Assembly (NCBI GenBank): GCA_026710045.1
Contig: JAPORU010000093.1
Span: forward strand, 1-55,298
Direction: 5' to 3'
From: Aestuariivita sp.
GTDB lineage: Bacteria > Pseudomonadota > Alphaproteobacteria > Rhodobacterales > Rhodobacteraceae
DNA length: 55,298 nucleotides
This document shows positions 35,130-44,360 of the stretch, piece by piece. Position 1 is the first letter of the stretch; each line of letters starts with the position of its first letter. A program made the translations under genes and the position numbers. The notes beneath the pieces are model-generated. The model worked only from the letters and a program-made list of their open reading frames with translations, was not told where the DNA came from and made no database searches.

Positions 35130-35963
35130 ATGTCTAGCCGAATTTCGTTCCAAGGGGAACTTGGAGCCTATAGTCATCAAGCTTGCCGGCAGGCCAAGCC
35201 TGACCTGGACGTTCTTCCTTGCCGCACATTTGAGGATGCAATTGAAGCTGTACGTTCCAGAGACGCTCTCCTGGGTATGTTGCCAATTGAGAATTCAACT
35301 TATGGGCGTGTGGCCGACATTCACTCTTTGCTGCCACAATCGGGACTGCATATCGTCAATGAAGTATTCTTGCGCGTTCATATTTGTCTGGTCGCCTTAC
35401 CTGGCGCACAACTTGAGCACATCCGGAAAGCCCTGAGCCATACGGTGTTGCTCGGGCAATGCCGCGACTTTTTAGGCCAGCACGGTATTCAAAGGGTGAC
35501 TGGTGCCGATACGGCTGGGTCCGCACGTCATATTGCGGAGCTTGCCGATCCAAGTGTCTCCGCACTTGCGAGCGATTTAGCCGCCGAGATCTATGGCCTC
35601 GATGTCTTGGCGCGCAATATCGAAGATCATGGACATAACACTACACGATTCTTGATTATGTCACGCGACCCCGATCATACGCGACGCGGGAAAGGCAATA
35701 TGATTACCACCTTCGTATTTCAGGTTCGAAATATTCCAGCGGCTCTCTACAAGGCCATGGGTGGTTTTGCGACCAATGGTATCAACATGACCAAGCTCGA
35801 AAGTTACATGGTTGACGGCACCTTTACCGCTACGCAGTTTTATGCTGATATTGAGGGTCATCCCGATGATCCGGCTGTTAGCCGCGCCCTTGAAGAATTG
35901 AGATACTTTACGACAAGCGTAAGGATATTGGGAGTTTATCCTGCGGACCAGGAACGTTGTTGA
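35130..35963 (+). CDS. pheA: Prephenate dehydratase
   Basis: Converts prephenate to phenylpyruvate in phenylalanine synthesis. 277 residues. The catalytic domain opens with ISFQGELGAYSHQA; ENSTYGRV and HGHNTTRF carry the conserved substrate-site Thr/Arg motifs. A C-terminal ACT domain (FVFQVRNIPAALYKAMGGFATNGINMTKLESYM) binds Phe for feedback inhibition. LESYM replaces the ESRP of enteric enzymes, as usual in alphaproteobacteria. It is a monofunctional enzyme without a chorismate mutase domain. Confidence 0.95.
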   Translation: MSSRISFQGELGAYSHQACRQAKPDLDVLPCRTFEDAIEAVRSRDALLGMLPIENSTYGRVADIHSLLPQSGLHIVNEVFLRVHICLVALPGAQLEHIRKALSHTVLLGQCRDFLGQHGIQRVTGADTAGSARHIAELADPSVSALASDLAAEIYGLDVLARNIEDHGHNTTRFLIMSRDPDHTRRGKGNMITTFVFQVRNIPAALYKAMGGFATNGINMTKLESYMVDGTFTATQFYADIEGHPDDPAVSRALEELRYFTTSVRILGVYPADQERC

Positions 35964-36319
35964 GAGAGAACGGGTGCGTGACGGAGTCGGAAGTTCTTTC
36001 TACGTCAGTTTGAAAGTGGCACCAGCAACAATGGAACCTCTCCGGGTCAATGCCTTGAACCGAATCGGCTCTGCAGCCATCGGAGTATCGGTAAATTCCT
36101 GACAAATGTTTCCGATCACGAGAGACGATCCCGGGGATTGCTGCTGGTTCGGAAGACAGGGCAAGAACATTCAAGCGTAGTCACTTTGACGTGCGGAATC
36201 GTGTGAATGAGGCGATAGGCGTCCACTTCTCGAGTCATCTGACCTCGGAATCCGGATCGAACTTCCCGGCTATCTTGGCACAGAGCCTAAATGTGAGGTG
36301 AGACTCGGCGTATTCCATC
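35964..36319. other. Spacer between convergent pheA and the helicase gene
   Basis: 356 bases between two convergent genes. A minus-strand frame (35908-36174) overlaps the end of pheA and has no family features. No clear terminator hairpin with a T-run was found for either gene. Confidence 0.45.
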
Positions 36320-38719
36320 TTAATCTGGAATGTTTTTGCTATCGAAGACAAAGCTGTCGTGTATATGCTTCAAGCCCGCCTTTTCAAAGTTAATTTGAAG
36401 TTTGTTTCCGTCGATTGATTGAATGGATCCATAGCCGAACTTTCGATGGAATATTCTCTGTCCGACGATGAAGTCCGGTCTTTCCCCGGCGTTTCTCTTG
36501 TGTCTTGATTGATTGACCGAACGCAGATCGTGCACCGTTTCGGCTTTGGCTTGCAACCGCTTCCATCCAGGAGAATTATACACATTGGCTTCGGCGGCCC
36601 GCATTTCAATGTGCCCCTGCGGGTTAATATGCGTTGTTTTGTTTCGGGGGGATCTGGACGAATTTACGACGTTTACGTGCTCCTCCGGGAGTTCATGAAT
36701 GAACCGTGAGGGACGTCGTGTTGAAGTCGTGCCATACTGGAATCGATTGCGCGAGAAGGAAATTGTACATAATTCTTCGGCACGTGTTATTCCAACGTAA
36801 GCCAGTCGCCGCTCCTCCTCTTCACCTTCAATGCCCGTTTCGTCCATCGCGCGCTGTGATGGGAATAGACCGTCTTCCCATCCGGGCAAGAAGACACACG
36901 GGAATTCGAGGCCTTTTGCGGCATGCAGTGTCATGATCGTGACTCGATCATCTGTTGCAGGATCGTCATGGGCCATGATCAAGCTCGTATGTTCCAAGAA
37001 ACCTTGTAAATTCTCGAACTCCCCCATGACACGTGAAAGTTCCTGGAGATTCTCAATGCGTCCAGTTGCCTCAGGTGAGTGCTCCTGTTGCCACATATTG
37101 GTGTAACCGCTCTCATCCAGAATTGTTTCAGCCACTTTAACGTGTGATTGGTTTTTGTCTCTCATCAGCATGTGCCATCGGTCGATCTGGTCACAGAACT
37201 TTCTCAATTCAATGGCACCGCGACCCTTAATGTGCCCTTCCTTCAATACCATTTTTGAAGCTTGAAGCAGGCTCACGCCATGCTCAAATGAATATTCGCG
37301 AATCGTCTGCTGGGCTTTATCGCCGAGGCCTCTCTTTGGGGTATTGATAATGCGGTCAAATGCGAGATCATCGGCCGGTGAGGACACGAGTCGGAAATAG
37401 GACAGCGCATCCTTAACTTCGAGCCGTTCATAAAACCGTAAACCAGCAATGATCCGGTAGGGAAGGCCGATTGACAAGAAACGCTCCTCGAACACCCGCA
37501 TCTGAAATACGGCACGCACCAAAATTGCCATGTCATTGAGGCGATATCCGTTCTCGCTCTCTTGACGCGAATGTAAGGATTCAATTCGGTCGCTGATCCA
37601 GATGGCTTCATCATTATCGCTTGCATGCCCAACAAGTTGAACTTTCTCGCCATGTTTCTTTTCTGTCCAAAGCTCTTTCCCAAGTCGGTGTTTGTTTCCG
37701 CGAATGATCGAGGAAGCCGTGGCAAGGATATGGGGCGTCGAGCGATAATTTTGCTCGAGACGAATAACTTTGCAGTTTGGAAATGCCTTATCGAAGCGGA
37801 GGATATTCGAAACTTCGGCGCCACGCCAACCGTAGATGGATTGGTCATCATCGCCGACGCAGCAGATGTTATGATGTGCCGCCGCGAGCAGTCGAAGCCA
37901 GAGATATTGGGCGACATTGGTATCTTGATACTCATCGACCAAGATATAGCGAAACCATCTCTGGTACTTGGTAAGTACATCGTCATGGGTCTTAAAAAGT
38001 GAAAGACAGTGAAGAATTAAGTCACCAAAATCGACCGCATTCAGATCAAGCAGTCGACGTTGATACATCGTGTAGATCTGGTGTCCTCGATTATCAAACT
38101 CGTCTCTTTGCGCGGATGACAACCTGTCCGGGGTCAAGGCGCGGTTTTTCCATCGATTGATGATAGTGGCAACGTAACGTGGCGGTAGCTTCTTTGGACT
38201 AATGTCTGCGAGCTCCAGAACTTGCTTGATGAGGCGCTGTTGATCTTGAGAGTCAAGAATTGTGAAATTCGGTTCAAGATGTACACGCAAGTCAGATGCC
38301 GAGCCAATCACGCCGGACTGGTCTAAGCCGATGAGCTCTGCATGCCTTCTCAGTATCTTTGTGCAGACATGATGAAATGTGCCAAGCCATGGCAGTCCTC
38401 CTACAGATGACCCCAACATGTTCGCCACCCGATCTTTCATTTCATGTGCCGCTTTGTTTGTAAACGTTACCCCAAGAACTTCATGTGATCGCGCTGTCCC
38501 GGTTGAAATCAGGTAGGCAATGCGTGCGGTGAGGGCTCTTGTTTTCCCAACACCGGCCCCTGCGAGCATGAGCACAGGTCCTTCGAGAGTTTCGACAGCG
38601 CCTCTTTGCGCCGGATTTAAGTTATCAAGTGGTCCTGAGTTTTCTGGGAACGAAGCGGCAACGGCACGATCGACAAGTGAGGGACGATTGTCACGCGGGC
38701 TCTCATTGTGTTGATTCAT
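36320..38719 (-). CDS. uvrD: UvrD/PcrA-type superfamily 1 DNA helicase
   Basis: 799 residues, all SF1A motifs present. Motif Ia-region LNPAQRGAVETLEGPVLMLAGAGVGKTRALTARIAYL contains Walker A, with Val57 where AGAGTGKT is usual. Motif II is ILVDEYQDTN, motif III GDDDQSIYGWRGA, motif IV VIRLEQNYRS and motif VI VGITRAEE. A C-terminal tudor-like segment (VGQRIFHRKFGYGSIQSIDGNKLQINFEKAG) is the RNA-polymerase-binding module seen in PcrA/UvrD. Expected roles are nucleotide excision repair and removal of stalled polymerase or recombinase. It stands alone. Confidence 0.94.
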   Translation of the reverse strand: MNQHNESPRDNRPSLVDRAVAASFPENSGPLDNLNPAQRGAVETLEGPVLMLAGAGVGKTRALTARIAYLISTGTARSHEVLGVTFTNKAAHEMKDRVANMLGSSVGGLPWLGTFHHVCTKILRRHAELIGLDQSGVIGSASDLRVHLEPNFTILDSQDQQRLIKQVLELADISPKKLPPRYVATIINRWKNRALTPDRLSSAQRDEFDNRGHQIYTMYQRRLLDLNAVDFGDLILHCLSLFKTHDDVLTKYQRWFRYILVDEYQDTNVAQYLWLRLLAAAHHNICCVGDDDQSIYGWRGAEVSNILRFDKAFPNCKVIRLEQNYRSTPHILATASSIIRGNKHRLGKELWTEKKHGEKVQLVGHASDNDEAIWISDRIESLHSRQESENGYRLNDMAILVRAVFQMRVFEERFLSIGLPYRIIAGLRFYERLEVKDALSYFRLVSSPADDLAFDRIINTPKRGLGDKAQQTIREYSFEHGVSLLQASKMVLKEGHIKGRGAIELRKFCDQIDRWHMLMRDKNQSHVKVAETILDESGYTNMWQQEHSPEATGRIENLQELSRVMGEFENLQGFLEHTSLIMAHDDPATDDRVTIMTLHAAKGLEFPCVFLPGWEDGLFPSQRAMDETGIEGEEEERRLAYVGITRAEELCTISFSRNRFQYGTTSTRRPSRFIHELPEEHVNVVNSSRSPRNKTTHINPQGHIEMRAAEANVYNSPGWKRLQAKAETVHDLRSVNQSRHKRNAGERPDFIVGQRIFHRKFGYGSIQSIDGNKLQINFEKAGLKHIHDSFVFDSKNIPD

Positions 38720-39167
38720 GTTGAAAATCCATCCTGTTCACAGTTCTGCCATTGCTTGATAAATCGGTCGCGCCTCAATATCGATCCGGGCGGGTTTTGT
38801 GTTTTGCAGTTCTGACAGAGACCGCCCATTCGTACCGGTACGTTGAGGATGTCACGTCTCCTTTGTGTGCGTGCCATGATACGCCCGGCAATGACGGGGT
38901 TGACGATCAAGGTGTATGGGTAGAAGGGACCTTGATCTCTATTCTGTCATCCTACTTTTCACTCTCTAATGCAAATTATCACTGACGTGAATACATTCCA
39001 AGAATCGATGATTGTCATTGGCTCGAGTCTTCTATCTTTCAAGGTGCAATGCGCGTGTCAGGCTATGATGCGCAGTGCATGCCTGTATGTATGCCTGTAT
39101 GTGCCTGTGTCGGTTGTCCGTTGGAAGGACACTTTGGCTTCTTTTGTTGTGTGAGTAAGGGTGAAAC
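38720..39167. other. Divergent spacer between the helicase and the DUF364 gene
   Basis: About 450 bases with no supported gene. Short frames on both strands (38716-38910 minus, 38752-38985 and 38969-39154 plus) have no family features or good ribosome sites. A 12-base tandem repeat at 39079-39102 is listed separately. Confidence 0.4.
39079..39110 (+). repeat. Short tandem repeat, 12-base unit
   Basis: ATGCCTGTATGT occurs twice head to tail (39079-39090, 39091-39102), followed by a partial third copy GCCTGTGT. It sits about 60-90 bases upstream of the DUF364 gene start and could change promoter spacing by slippage. Confidence 0.7.
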
Positions 39168-40094
39168 ATGACGTCTCTGGTATCTGACCGTTCCGACGTG
39201 ATGTCATGGTCTTGCGCAAAATCTTTCCTGTTGGACGCCGGATGGCGGCTTGCTGAAAATCCGCAGGGTGGAATGGATCTGTGTCTTGAACATCAGGGAG
39301 TTATTGGTTCGCTCTCCCATCATGACCTGAAGGATGACGTTATCGTTGATGCCCATGCCATGCTGCGTGCCGCCGGCGGAGGTGACATGGACAGGAAATT
39401 GGCGAACAGCGTCGAAGATGACACGGAGGTGGATGAGGTGCTTGTGGGTTTGAACTGGACCATGGTTCGTGCAAAGTCTTACGCCGGCATAGCGAGAAGC
39501 CCTGAACGGGGTACGGGAGGGGCCCGCACCGTTCGCAAAGGCGAACCCATTGCCGGGCGGTCTCTGAGATGTCTTTCGCAATGGCTGTGTTCGCTTGACC
39601 CGTTGCGCCGTTCAATCGGTCTTGCGGCCATAAACGCTTACTGGAATCGTGTTGATCTCGGAGCGGCTGTTTCTGAAAATTGGGGTCTGTCTGCCTTTGA
39701 GCCACCAGGACATGGGCTGGTCATTGTTGGCGGGTTTCGTGATGCACAGCGACGCCTCTCTGCGGCACGTGTTGTGGAGCGCGAACCAAAGGAGAATGAT
39801 ATTCCTGAGAGCGAATCACACCGTGCGTTGCAGTCCGCTACATCGGTTGCCATCACGGCACAAACGCTCATGAACGGCAGTCTTGAACCATTGTTGACTC
39901 GGATCGGTAGACAAGCGAAACGTGTGTTGGTGGGTCCCAGTGCGCCTGTGACGCCGTTGATTCTTGAAGGCGGGATTGATCGCGTTTCGGGATTGGCCAT
40001 AACCAACAGTGAGGCCGCGATCGCGTTTATTAAGGAGACCGGGACCATGATCGCGCTTGATCATATGACATCTCAACTGGAGCTGTCGCGATGA
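39168..40094 (+). CDS. DUF364/DUF4213 Rossmann-like protein (putative heavy-metal chelation family)
   Basis: 308 residues. The N-terminal part (DVDEVLVGLNWTMVRAKSYAGIARSPERG as its span) matches DUF4213, which has an enolase-N-like fold. The C-terminal part has a Rossmann-like DUF364 fold with GLVIVGGFRD, VLVGPSAPVTPLILEGGIDRVSGLAITNSE and the C-terminal FIKETGTM. The family is thought to bind or handle metals, but no activity is firmly established. The stop overlaps the ATG of a short downstream frame (40091), so it was probably the first gene of an operon that has lost its second gene. Confidence 0.85.
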   Translation: MTSLVSDRSDVMSWSCAKSFLLDAGWRLAENPQGGMDLCLEHQGVIGSLSHHDLKDDVIVDAHAMLRAAGGGDMDRKLANSVEDDTEVDEVLVGLNWTMVRAKSYAGIARSPERGTGGARTVRKGEPIAGRSLRCLSQWLCSLDPLRRSIGLAAINAYWNRVDLGAAVSENWGLSAFEPPGHGLVIVGGFRDAQRRLSAARVVEREPKENDIPESESHRALQSATSVAITAQTLMNGSLEPLLTRIGRQAKRVLVGPSAPVTPLILEGGIDRVSGLAITNSEAAIAFIKETGTMIALDHMTSQLELSR

Positions 40095-40204
40095 CTGCAT
40101 TGCCGCCGGGTCTGAAACTTTATCGGTCAACGGATGTTTTTGGCGTTCAGAATGTCCAGCGTCTAAGCTTGTCGCGTGTTATCACACCAGATCCTGGCGT
40201 CTGA
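40091..40204 (+). pseudogene. Truncated start of a second operon gene (possibly DUF1971/YeaR-like)
   Basis: 37 codons that begin on an ATGA overlap with the DUF364 gene and then hit TGA. ALPPGLKLYRSTDVF resembles the N-terminus of DUF1971 (YeaR-like cupin) proteins, and TPDPGV ends exactly where that family has a GVW motif, so TGA may replace the Trp codon. In the same frame a further TGA follows ten codons later. I read it as a broken gene; the family guess is weak. The next 490 bases (40205-40692) show nothing recognisable. Confidence 0.3.
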
Positions 40205-40692
40205 GGCGGACTGAGGCAATATCAGGCACTTTGATTCGGACACGACAGAGCGTTACCGGGCAATAGGAAGTCGAAGTAACGTATTTTGGTGGGCAATCAC
40301 GCTATTGTTGTGCCCTCGGTCATCCCTTCCGTTAGGGAGCCGATGATACGGGGTTCGTGTAACATTTCTTGACCTGTATTTCAGTGACTCTGTCGTTTCT
40401 CTTGGATTGACCCTGATTTCCGATGTGGAGAATTCATACGACGTATTTTAGGGGAAAAGCCGATATCATTGTCTTCATGTTCTTTTTGGATTGTTTTGCA
40501 TGCAATCTGCCTCTATTGTCTCTGGCGTCAATTGAGCATCATTAAATGCAAGAATGGGTCGTAGTCATATGATGGGGTACACCCACGATGTGCAGTCGAG
40601 TCCGAACGGCATCGGAGAATTGGTGTCTTGCTGTATTGCTGTGCATGGGCAACCTTGGTTTTGGTGGTATGAAAGAACGACAGGGAAACGAC

Positions 40693-40983
40693 ATGAAAGA
40701 AATGACCACGAAAGAGTTTGAAGAAAAAATCAAAGACATGGAAGGTATTGTCATCTCTCTTGAAACGCCTGCTTATGATAAGTCAAAAGGGTATTGTATG
40801 GAGGATGACGTGTATGATTATTTTTTTGATGAGAGAGCACCTGGTGACATGACTCTCGAAAATTTTGTCGCGAGACTGAAGCCTTCCGTCAAAGCGTATG
40901 AGATCGTGATCCTTGATGGGAATAATCAGGAAATTCGTTCCTATGTGTCAACCGTGCAGGCCGTGAGAGATTCGTATAAATAG
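40693..40983 (+). CDS. Small acidic hypothetical protein
   Basis: 96 residues from the ATG at 40693, chosen because AGGGAAACGAC places a ribosome site about 9 bases upstream; earlier in-frame ATGs at 40588 and 40669 are less likely. Not recognised. It is charged (MKEMTTKEFEEKIKDMEG), then has beta-rich stretches (GIVISLETPAY, YEIVILDGNNQEIRSYV) that suggest a small globular fold. There is no signal peptide or membrane helix. It stands alone. Confidence 0.6.
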   Translation: MKEMTTKEFEEKIKDMEGIVISLETPAYDKSKGYCMEDDVYDYFFDERAPGDMTLENFVARLKPSVKAYEIVILDGNNQEIRSYVSTVQAVRDSYK

Positions 40984-41082
40984 GTGAAGAAGACGGTCCT
41001 GTTCCAATGTCGTAGACGTGAAACAGAAATGTTCGTCTTGCGTCCAGATGCAACCATTCAGATATCAACAGGTATCGTTCAC

Positions 41083-41241
41083 TCAAGATTTGAGTGAAAT
41101 CTGTATGTCGCCAGATTCAAGAACCTGTAACTGGCGGGTGGCAGGACGTGACAGGACAGCTTTGAATTCTGGCATGGTAATGCTCAATACCTGATCAAGT
41201 GGTCTCGGTGGAATCGATGTTAAGCCGGGCTTGTCTTCCAT
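41083..41241 (-). CDS. 52-residue hypothetical protein
   Basis: Short minus-strand frame with a weak GGAT ribosome site. It encodes MEDKPGLTSIPPRPLDQVL, then a polar, probably beta-rich tail (RQLQVLESGDIQISLKS). Not recognised. The composition is protein-like and no longer frame explains the region, but support is limited to that. Confidence 0.3.
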   Translation of the reverse strand: MEDKPGLTSIPPRPLDQVLSITMPEFKAVLSRPATRQLQVLESGDIQISLKS

Positions 41242-41595
41242 CAAGTTTTATCCTTCATGCGTGTATTCTGCAGACGTTGTGACTTTAACATATTCACATT
41301 TCATTCGCTAACTTGTTACGTTAAAAATTATCTCGGAATGGAAGGTGCGTGCATCCAGATCTATTTTATGTCAAAATACTGAAAAACTCATATTTTTGAT
41401 TCACGAAGATTGATCGTGTGAAGATTACTCGGCTAATCTGAAAATTGGATTAGAAGGCATCCGTTCTCGGATGTCATCCTATTTCGGATTAACCGACATA
41501 CCGTTGACCTAGACAATTCATTACGGAAGCGTGTTATGTTCGGAATGTGATGGGGTCATACGGACATACTACCAAATTCAGGGAGGGCCATGGCT
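41242..41595. other. Upstream region of the class III aminotransferase gene
   Basis: About 350 A+T-rich bases. Two small stems lie in tandem: CTAATC...GATTAG (41433-41453) and CATCCG-TTCT-CGGATG (41458-41473). A TTGACC at 41513 could be a -35 element, but no well-spaced -10 follows. No gene was supported. Confidence 0.4.
41458..41473 (+). promoter_or_regulatory. Hairpin in the aminotransferase leader
   Basis: CATCCG and CGGATG pair perfectly around TTCT. A second stem of six base pairs ends four bases upstream. They may be an operator pair or a leader RNA structure about 120-160 bases before the gene. Confidence 0.3.
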
Positions 41596-42996
41596 ATGGA
41601 CGGACATTTTTCGGAAAATGATGTTTCCGGTATTGTGGAAGCTGATCGCAGCCATATCTGGCATCATTTGAGTCAACACAAACCGTACGAAAGTACAGAT
41701 CCCCGGGTCATCATTGAAGGTCGAGGTCTGTATGTCTGGGATCAACATGGAAAGAAACATCTTGATGCTGTATCAGGTGGGGTTTGGACCGTAAATGTCG
41801 GGTATGGCCGCGAGAGCATTGCCAATGTCGTTCGTGATCAACTGGTAAAGCTGAACTACTTTGCAGGTGTTGCCGGGTCAATTCCGGGTGCTCTTTTCGG
41901 GCAAAAGATTATTGAGAAGATGCCCGGGATGAGTCGCGTGTATTATTGCAATACCGGATCAGAAGCCAATGAGAAGGCTTTCAAGATGGTCCGGCAAATT
42001 GCACATGCAAAATACGGCGGTAACAAATGGAAGATTCTGTACAGGGATCGTGATTATCACGGTACAACCCTTGGCGCTCTCTCGGCCGGTGGGCAGGACG
42101 AGAGAAATGCGCAATACGGACCGTTTGCGCCTGGGTTTGTGCGTGTTCCGCACTGTCTGGAATATCGAAAGCATGAGCAGGATGGGGCACCGGATGTTTA
42201 TTATGGCGAATGGGCTGCGGACCAGATTGAACAAGTCATCTTGAACGAAGGTCCTGATACCGTTGGAGCGCTGTGTCTTGAACCTTTGACTGCGGGTGGT
42301 GGTGTGATTCCGCCTCCAGAAGGATATTGGGATCGTGTTCAGGACATTTGCCAGAAATATGAGATCTTGTTGCATATTGATGAGGTGGTATGTGGTGTTG
42401 GACGAACAGGCGTATGGTTTGGTTACCAAAATTACGGTGTTCAACCCGATATGGTTACAATGGCAAAGGGGGTGGCATCCGGTTATGCGGCCATCGCCTG
42501 TTTGGTGACAACAGAGGACGTCTTCGAGAAATTCAAGGATAATCCGGACGATAAATTGAACTATTTTCGCGACATCTCAACGTTTGGTGGATGCACCTCC
42601 GGTCCGGCTGCAGCCCTCGAGAACATGCGTATAATCGAGGACGAGAATCTTCTTCAGAATACCACTGATATGGGTCGGCGTCTGATGGATAATTTATACG
42701 CTCTGAAAGAAAAGCACAGCGTTATTGGTGATGTCCGTGGAGCGGGTTTGTTCTGCGGCGCTGAACTTGTTGTTGATCGGACCACGCGCGAACCTGTTGA
42801 CGAGACAATGGCACAAGCGGTTGTGGCTGATTGCATGGAGCAAGGCGTGATCATCGGAGTCACCAACCGTTCTCTTCCCGGAAAAAACAATACCCTGTGT
42901 TTCTCGCCGGCATTGACTGTGACGCCGGATGAGGTCGACCGAATAACCGATGTCGTTGATGGTGCACTTTATCGATTGTTCAGTGCGTCATGTTAG
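41596..42996 (+). CDS. Class III PLP-dependent aminotransferase, taurine:pyruvate aminotransferase-like
   Basis: 466 residues. YYCNTGSEANEKAFKMVRQIAH and KILYRDRDYHGTTLGALS are PLP-phosphate and substrate-region blocks; LLHIDEVVCGVGRTGVWF holds the Asp that pairs with the pyridine N; MVTMAKGVASGYAAI holds the Schiff-base Lys. VSGGVWTVNVGYGRESIANVVRDQL and IPGALFGQKIIEKMPGMSRVYY closely follow the taurine:pyruvate aminotransferase group, but other omega-amino donors are possible. The ATG at 41596 lies 9 bases from GGGAGG; that at 41590 is too close. No taurine genes adjoin it. Confidence 0.9.
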   Translation: MDGHFSENDVSGIVEADRSHIWHHLSQHKPYESTDPRVIIEGRGLYVWDQHGKKHLDAVSGGVWTVNVGYGRESIANVVRDQLVKLNYFAGVAGSIPGALFGQKIIEKMPGMSRVYYCNTGSEANEKAFKMVRQIAHAKYGGNKWKILYRDRDYHGTTLGALSAGGQDERNAQYGPFAPGFVRVPHCLEYRKHEQDGAPDVYYGEWAADQIEQVILNEGPDTVGALCLEPLTAGGGVIPPPEGYWDRVQDICQKYEILLHIDEVVCGVGRTGVWFGYQNYGVQPDMVTMAKGVASGYAAIACLVTTEDVFEKFKDNPDDKLNYFRDISTFGGCTSGPAAALENMRIIEDENLLQNTTDMGRRLMDNLYALKEKHSVIGDVRGAGLFCGAELVVDRTTREPVDETMAQAVVADCMEQGVIIGVTNRSLPGKNNTLCFSPALTVTPDEVDRITDVVDGALYRLFSASC

Positions 42997-43014
42997 GTTG
43001 GACCCTGCTCGTTA

Positions 43015-43704
43015 TTATCGGCATATTTCGTCCACTTTAGCCCCTTTCCAGGGAAGTTTGATGGTCTGGTTCAGCTCGGTCGGTAACGGTGAGACTGGAA
43101 TTACGTCGCGGATCATTTCGTGAAGTCTTTTTGTTCTCGCAGAGTCCGGAGCAATGGATCGACAACATATATATTCCTCCATTATTGCTCCTTGCTGCTC
43201 ATATCCGTAATCCAAGAATGCGTACGTAAGTTCGGAGTCAAAGAGATACGGGTCTGAAATTCGGGCATGCTCCGTGGCCGCTTTGAGCGGATGGTATCCC
43301 GTGATATCTCGGTTTTGCCACTGCCAGACGTGTGTTAACTCATGGGCCAAGAGCATCGCTATCGGTAGAGAATACTGACCTGGATAATTTGGCATGTAAT
43401 TTTCGGTATACCAATCTTTCCGAAAGAAAATCTGGTTGAAATAGACCGCCGCCGCGGCTGATCCCTTCACATATTTTGTTGTTTTTGGAGGAAAAATACG
43501 TGTCCGGCACGTGAAACGCGGTTGCACAGGACGCCGGAACTTTAGTGCACCAACAAATGCGTTCGGTGCAATGCGTACTTGCTGCAAGTCGACGGAGTCA
43601 CCATGAATGTCGCGAACAAAAGCTCTTTCAGTTTCTGTAAGTGGTCGTCCACATGCTACAAGACAGAGAGTCAAAACCAATCCGATTACGAAATATACAT
43701 TCAT
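43015..43704 (-). CDS. Lipoprotein with HExxH zinc-metalloprotease motif
   Basis: 229 residues. The N-terminal signal MNVYFVIGLVLTLCLVAC ends in a lipobox (LVAC, lipidated Cys18). HELTH at 121-125, after SLPIAMLLA, is a zinc-binding HExxH motif; a downstream Glu for the third ligand may lie in the acidic segment around EEYICC. A protein of this type is widely found as a short hypothetical in alphaproteobacteria; substrate and role are unknown. It is probably anchored in the periplasm. It converges with the aminotransferase gene, 18 bases apart. Confidence 0.75.
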   Translation of the reverse strand: MNVYFVIGLVLTLCLVACGRPLTETERAFVRDIHGDSVDLQQVRIAPNAFVGALKFRRPVQPRFTCRTRIFPPKTTKYVKGSAAAAVYFNQIFFRKDWYTENYMPNYPGQYSLPIAMLLAHELTHVWQWQNRDITGYHPLKAATEHARISDPYLFDSELTYAFLDYGYEQQGAIMEEYICCRSIAPDSARTKRLHEMIRDVIPVSPLPTELNQTIKLPWKGAKVDEICR

Positions 43705-44360
43705 AGTTTGTAATTATTTTCTGATATGGATTGACATATTTGCAAGAGAATCTTGATGAGGGTCCTGATGTGCGTTTTTTCCGTTTTTTGTTTCAAGAAT
43801 TCTGGGTTATGACGTAATTTGATTTGTTACAGTTGTATGAGCAAGAGATACGCGATGATCGTATCGGAAGGTTCGATGGCTCTTGCGAGCGGCTTCCTCT
43901 CCACAATAGTTTGCCACATCCAAAAACGCTGATCTGTCGTTACTTCAAGAATAAGCCGATGCTTTTCCATTCAGAGAAGATTTTTCTGGATTGCGTGAGG
44001 GTTGCTGCTCGTGATTTGTTCCAGCATCCGCATGTCTACTCGACCCAGTCTACCGTTTAGTGAAAAAGGTCTTTATCGGAAAGAGGAAAAAGCATAGGAG
44101 TTATCGCAAGCACGATGGAAAAGAACACTCCCTCGGGGAAAGGCTTCAAAATGAATAGAGACAGAGCTTTTCTATGCGGCAGTCACGTTGCAAACATTCT
44201 GATGTAGATTCTTGGACTGGTGAGATTTAGGGTTTCGCTTTCATTGCATCTTCGGTCAGATGAATTGCGTGATGGGTCACGTGTATCGTCAAGTATTTTA
44301 GGCGTTGACCGGCATCAACATCATTGAGAACGCAAAGAAAAGAGAGCGGAGCGTACAGAA
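43705..44360. other. Spacer upstream of dnaX
   Basis: About 650 bases. The one longer plus-strand frame (43824-44060) would need a TTG start and has no family features. I looked for the SRP RNA gene often found before dnaX, but the conserved GGTCAGG/GGAAG apical loop motif is absent. An FNR-like box lies at 44305-44318. Confidence 0.45.
44305..44318 (+). promoter_or_regulatory. FNR-like box upstream of dnaX
   Basis: TTGAC-CGGC-ATCAA has perfect FNR spacing and half-sites, and the flanking bases extend the dyad (GTTGAC...ATCAAC). It lies 43 bases before the dnaX GTG. FNR control of a DNA polymerase subunit operon is not expected, so it may be a chance match or may overlap a promoter for another reason. 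Confidence 0.4.

Noticed and set aside
43705..44360. Possible SRP RNA (ffs) gene upstream of dnaX
   Set aside because: Looked for the conserved apical-loop and GGAAG motifs; they are absent.
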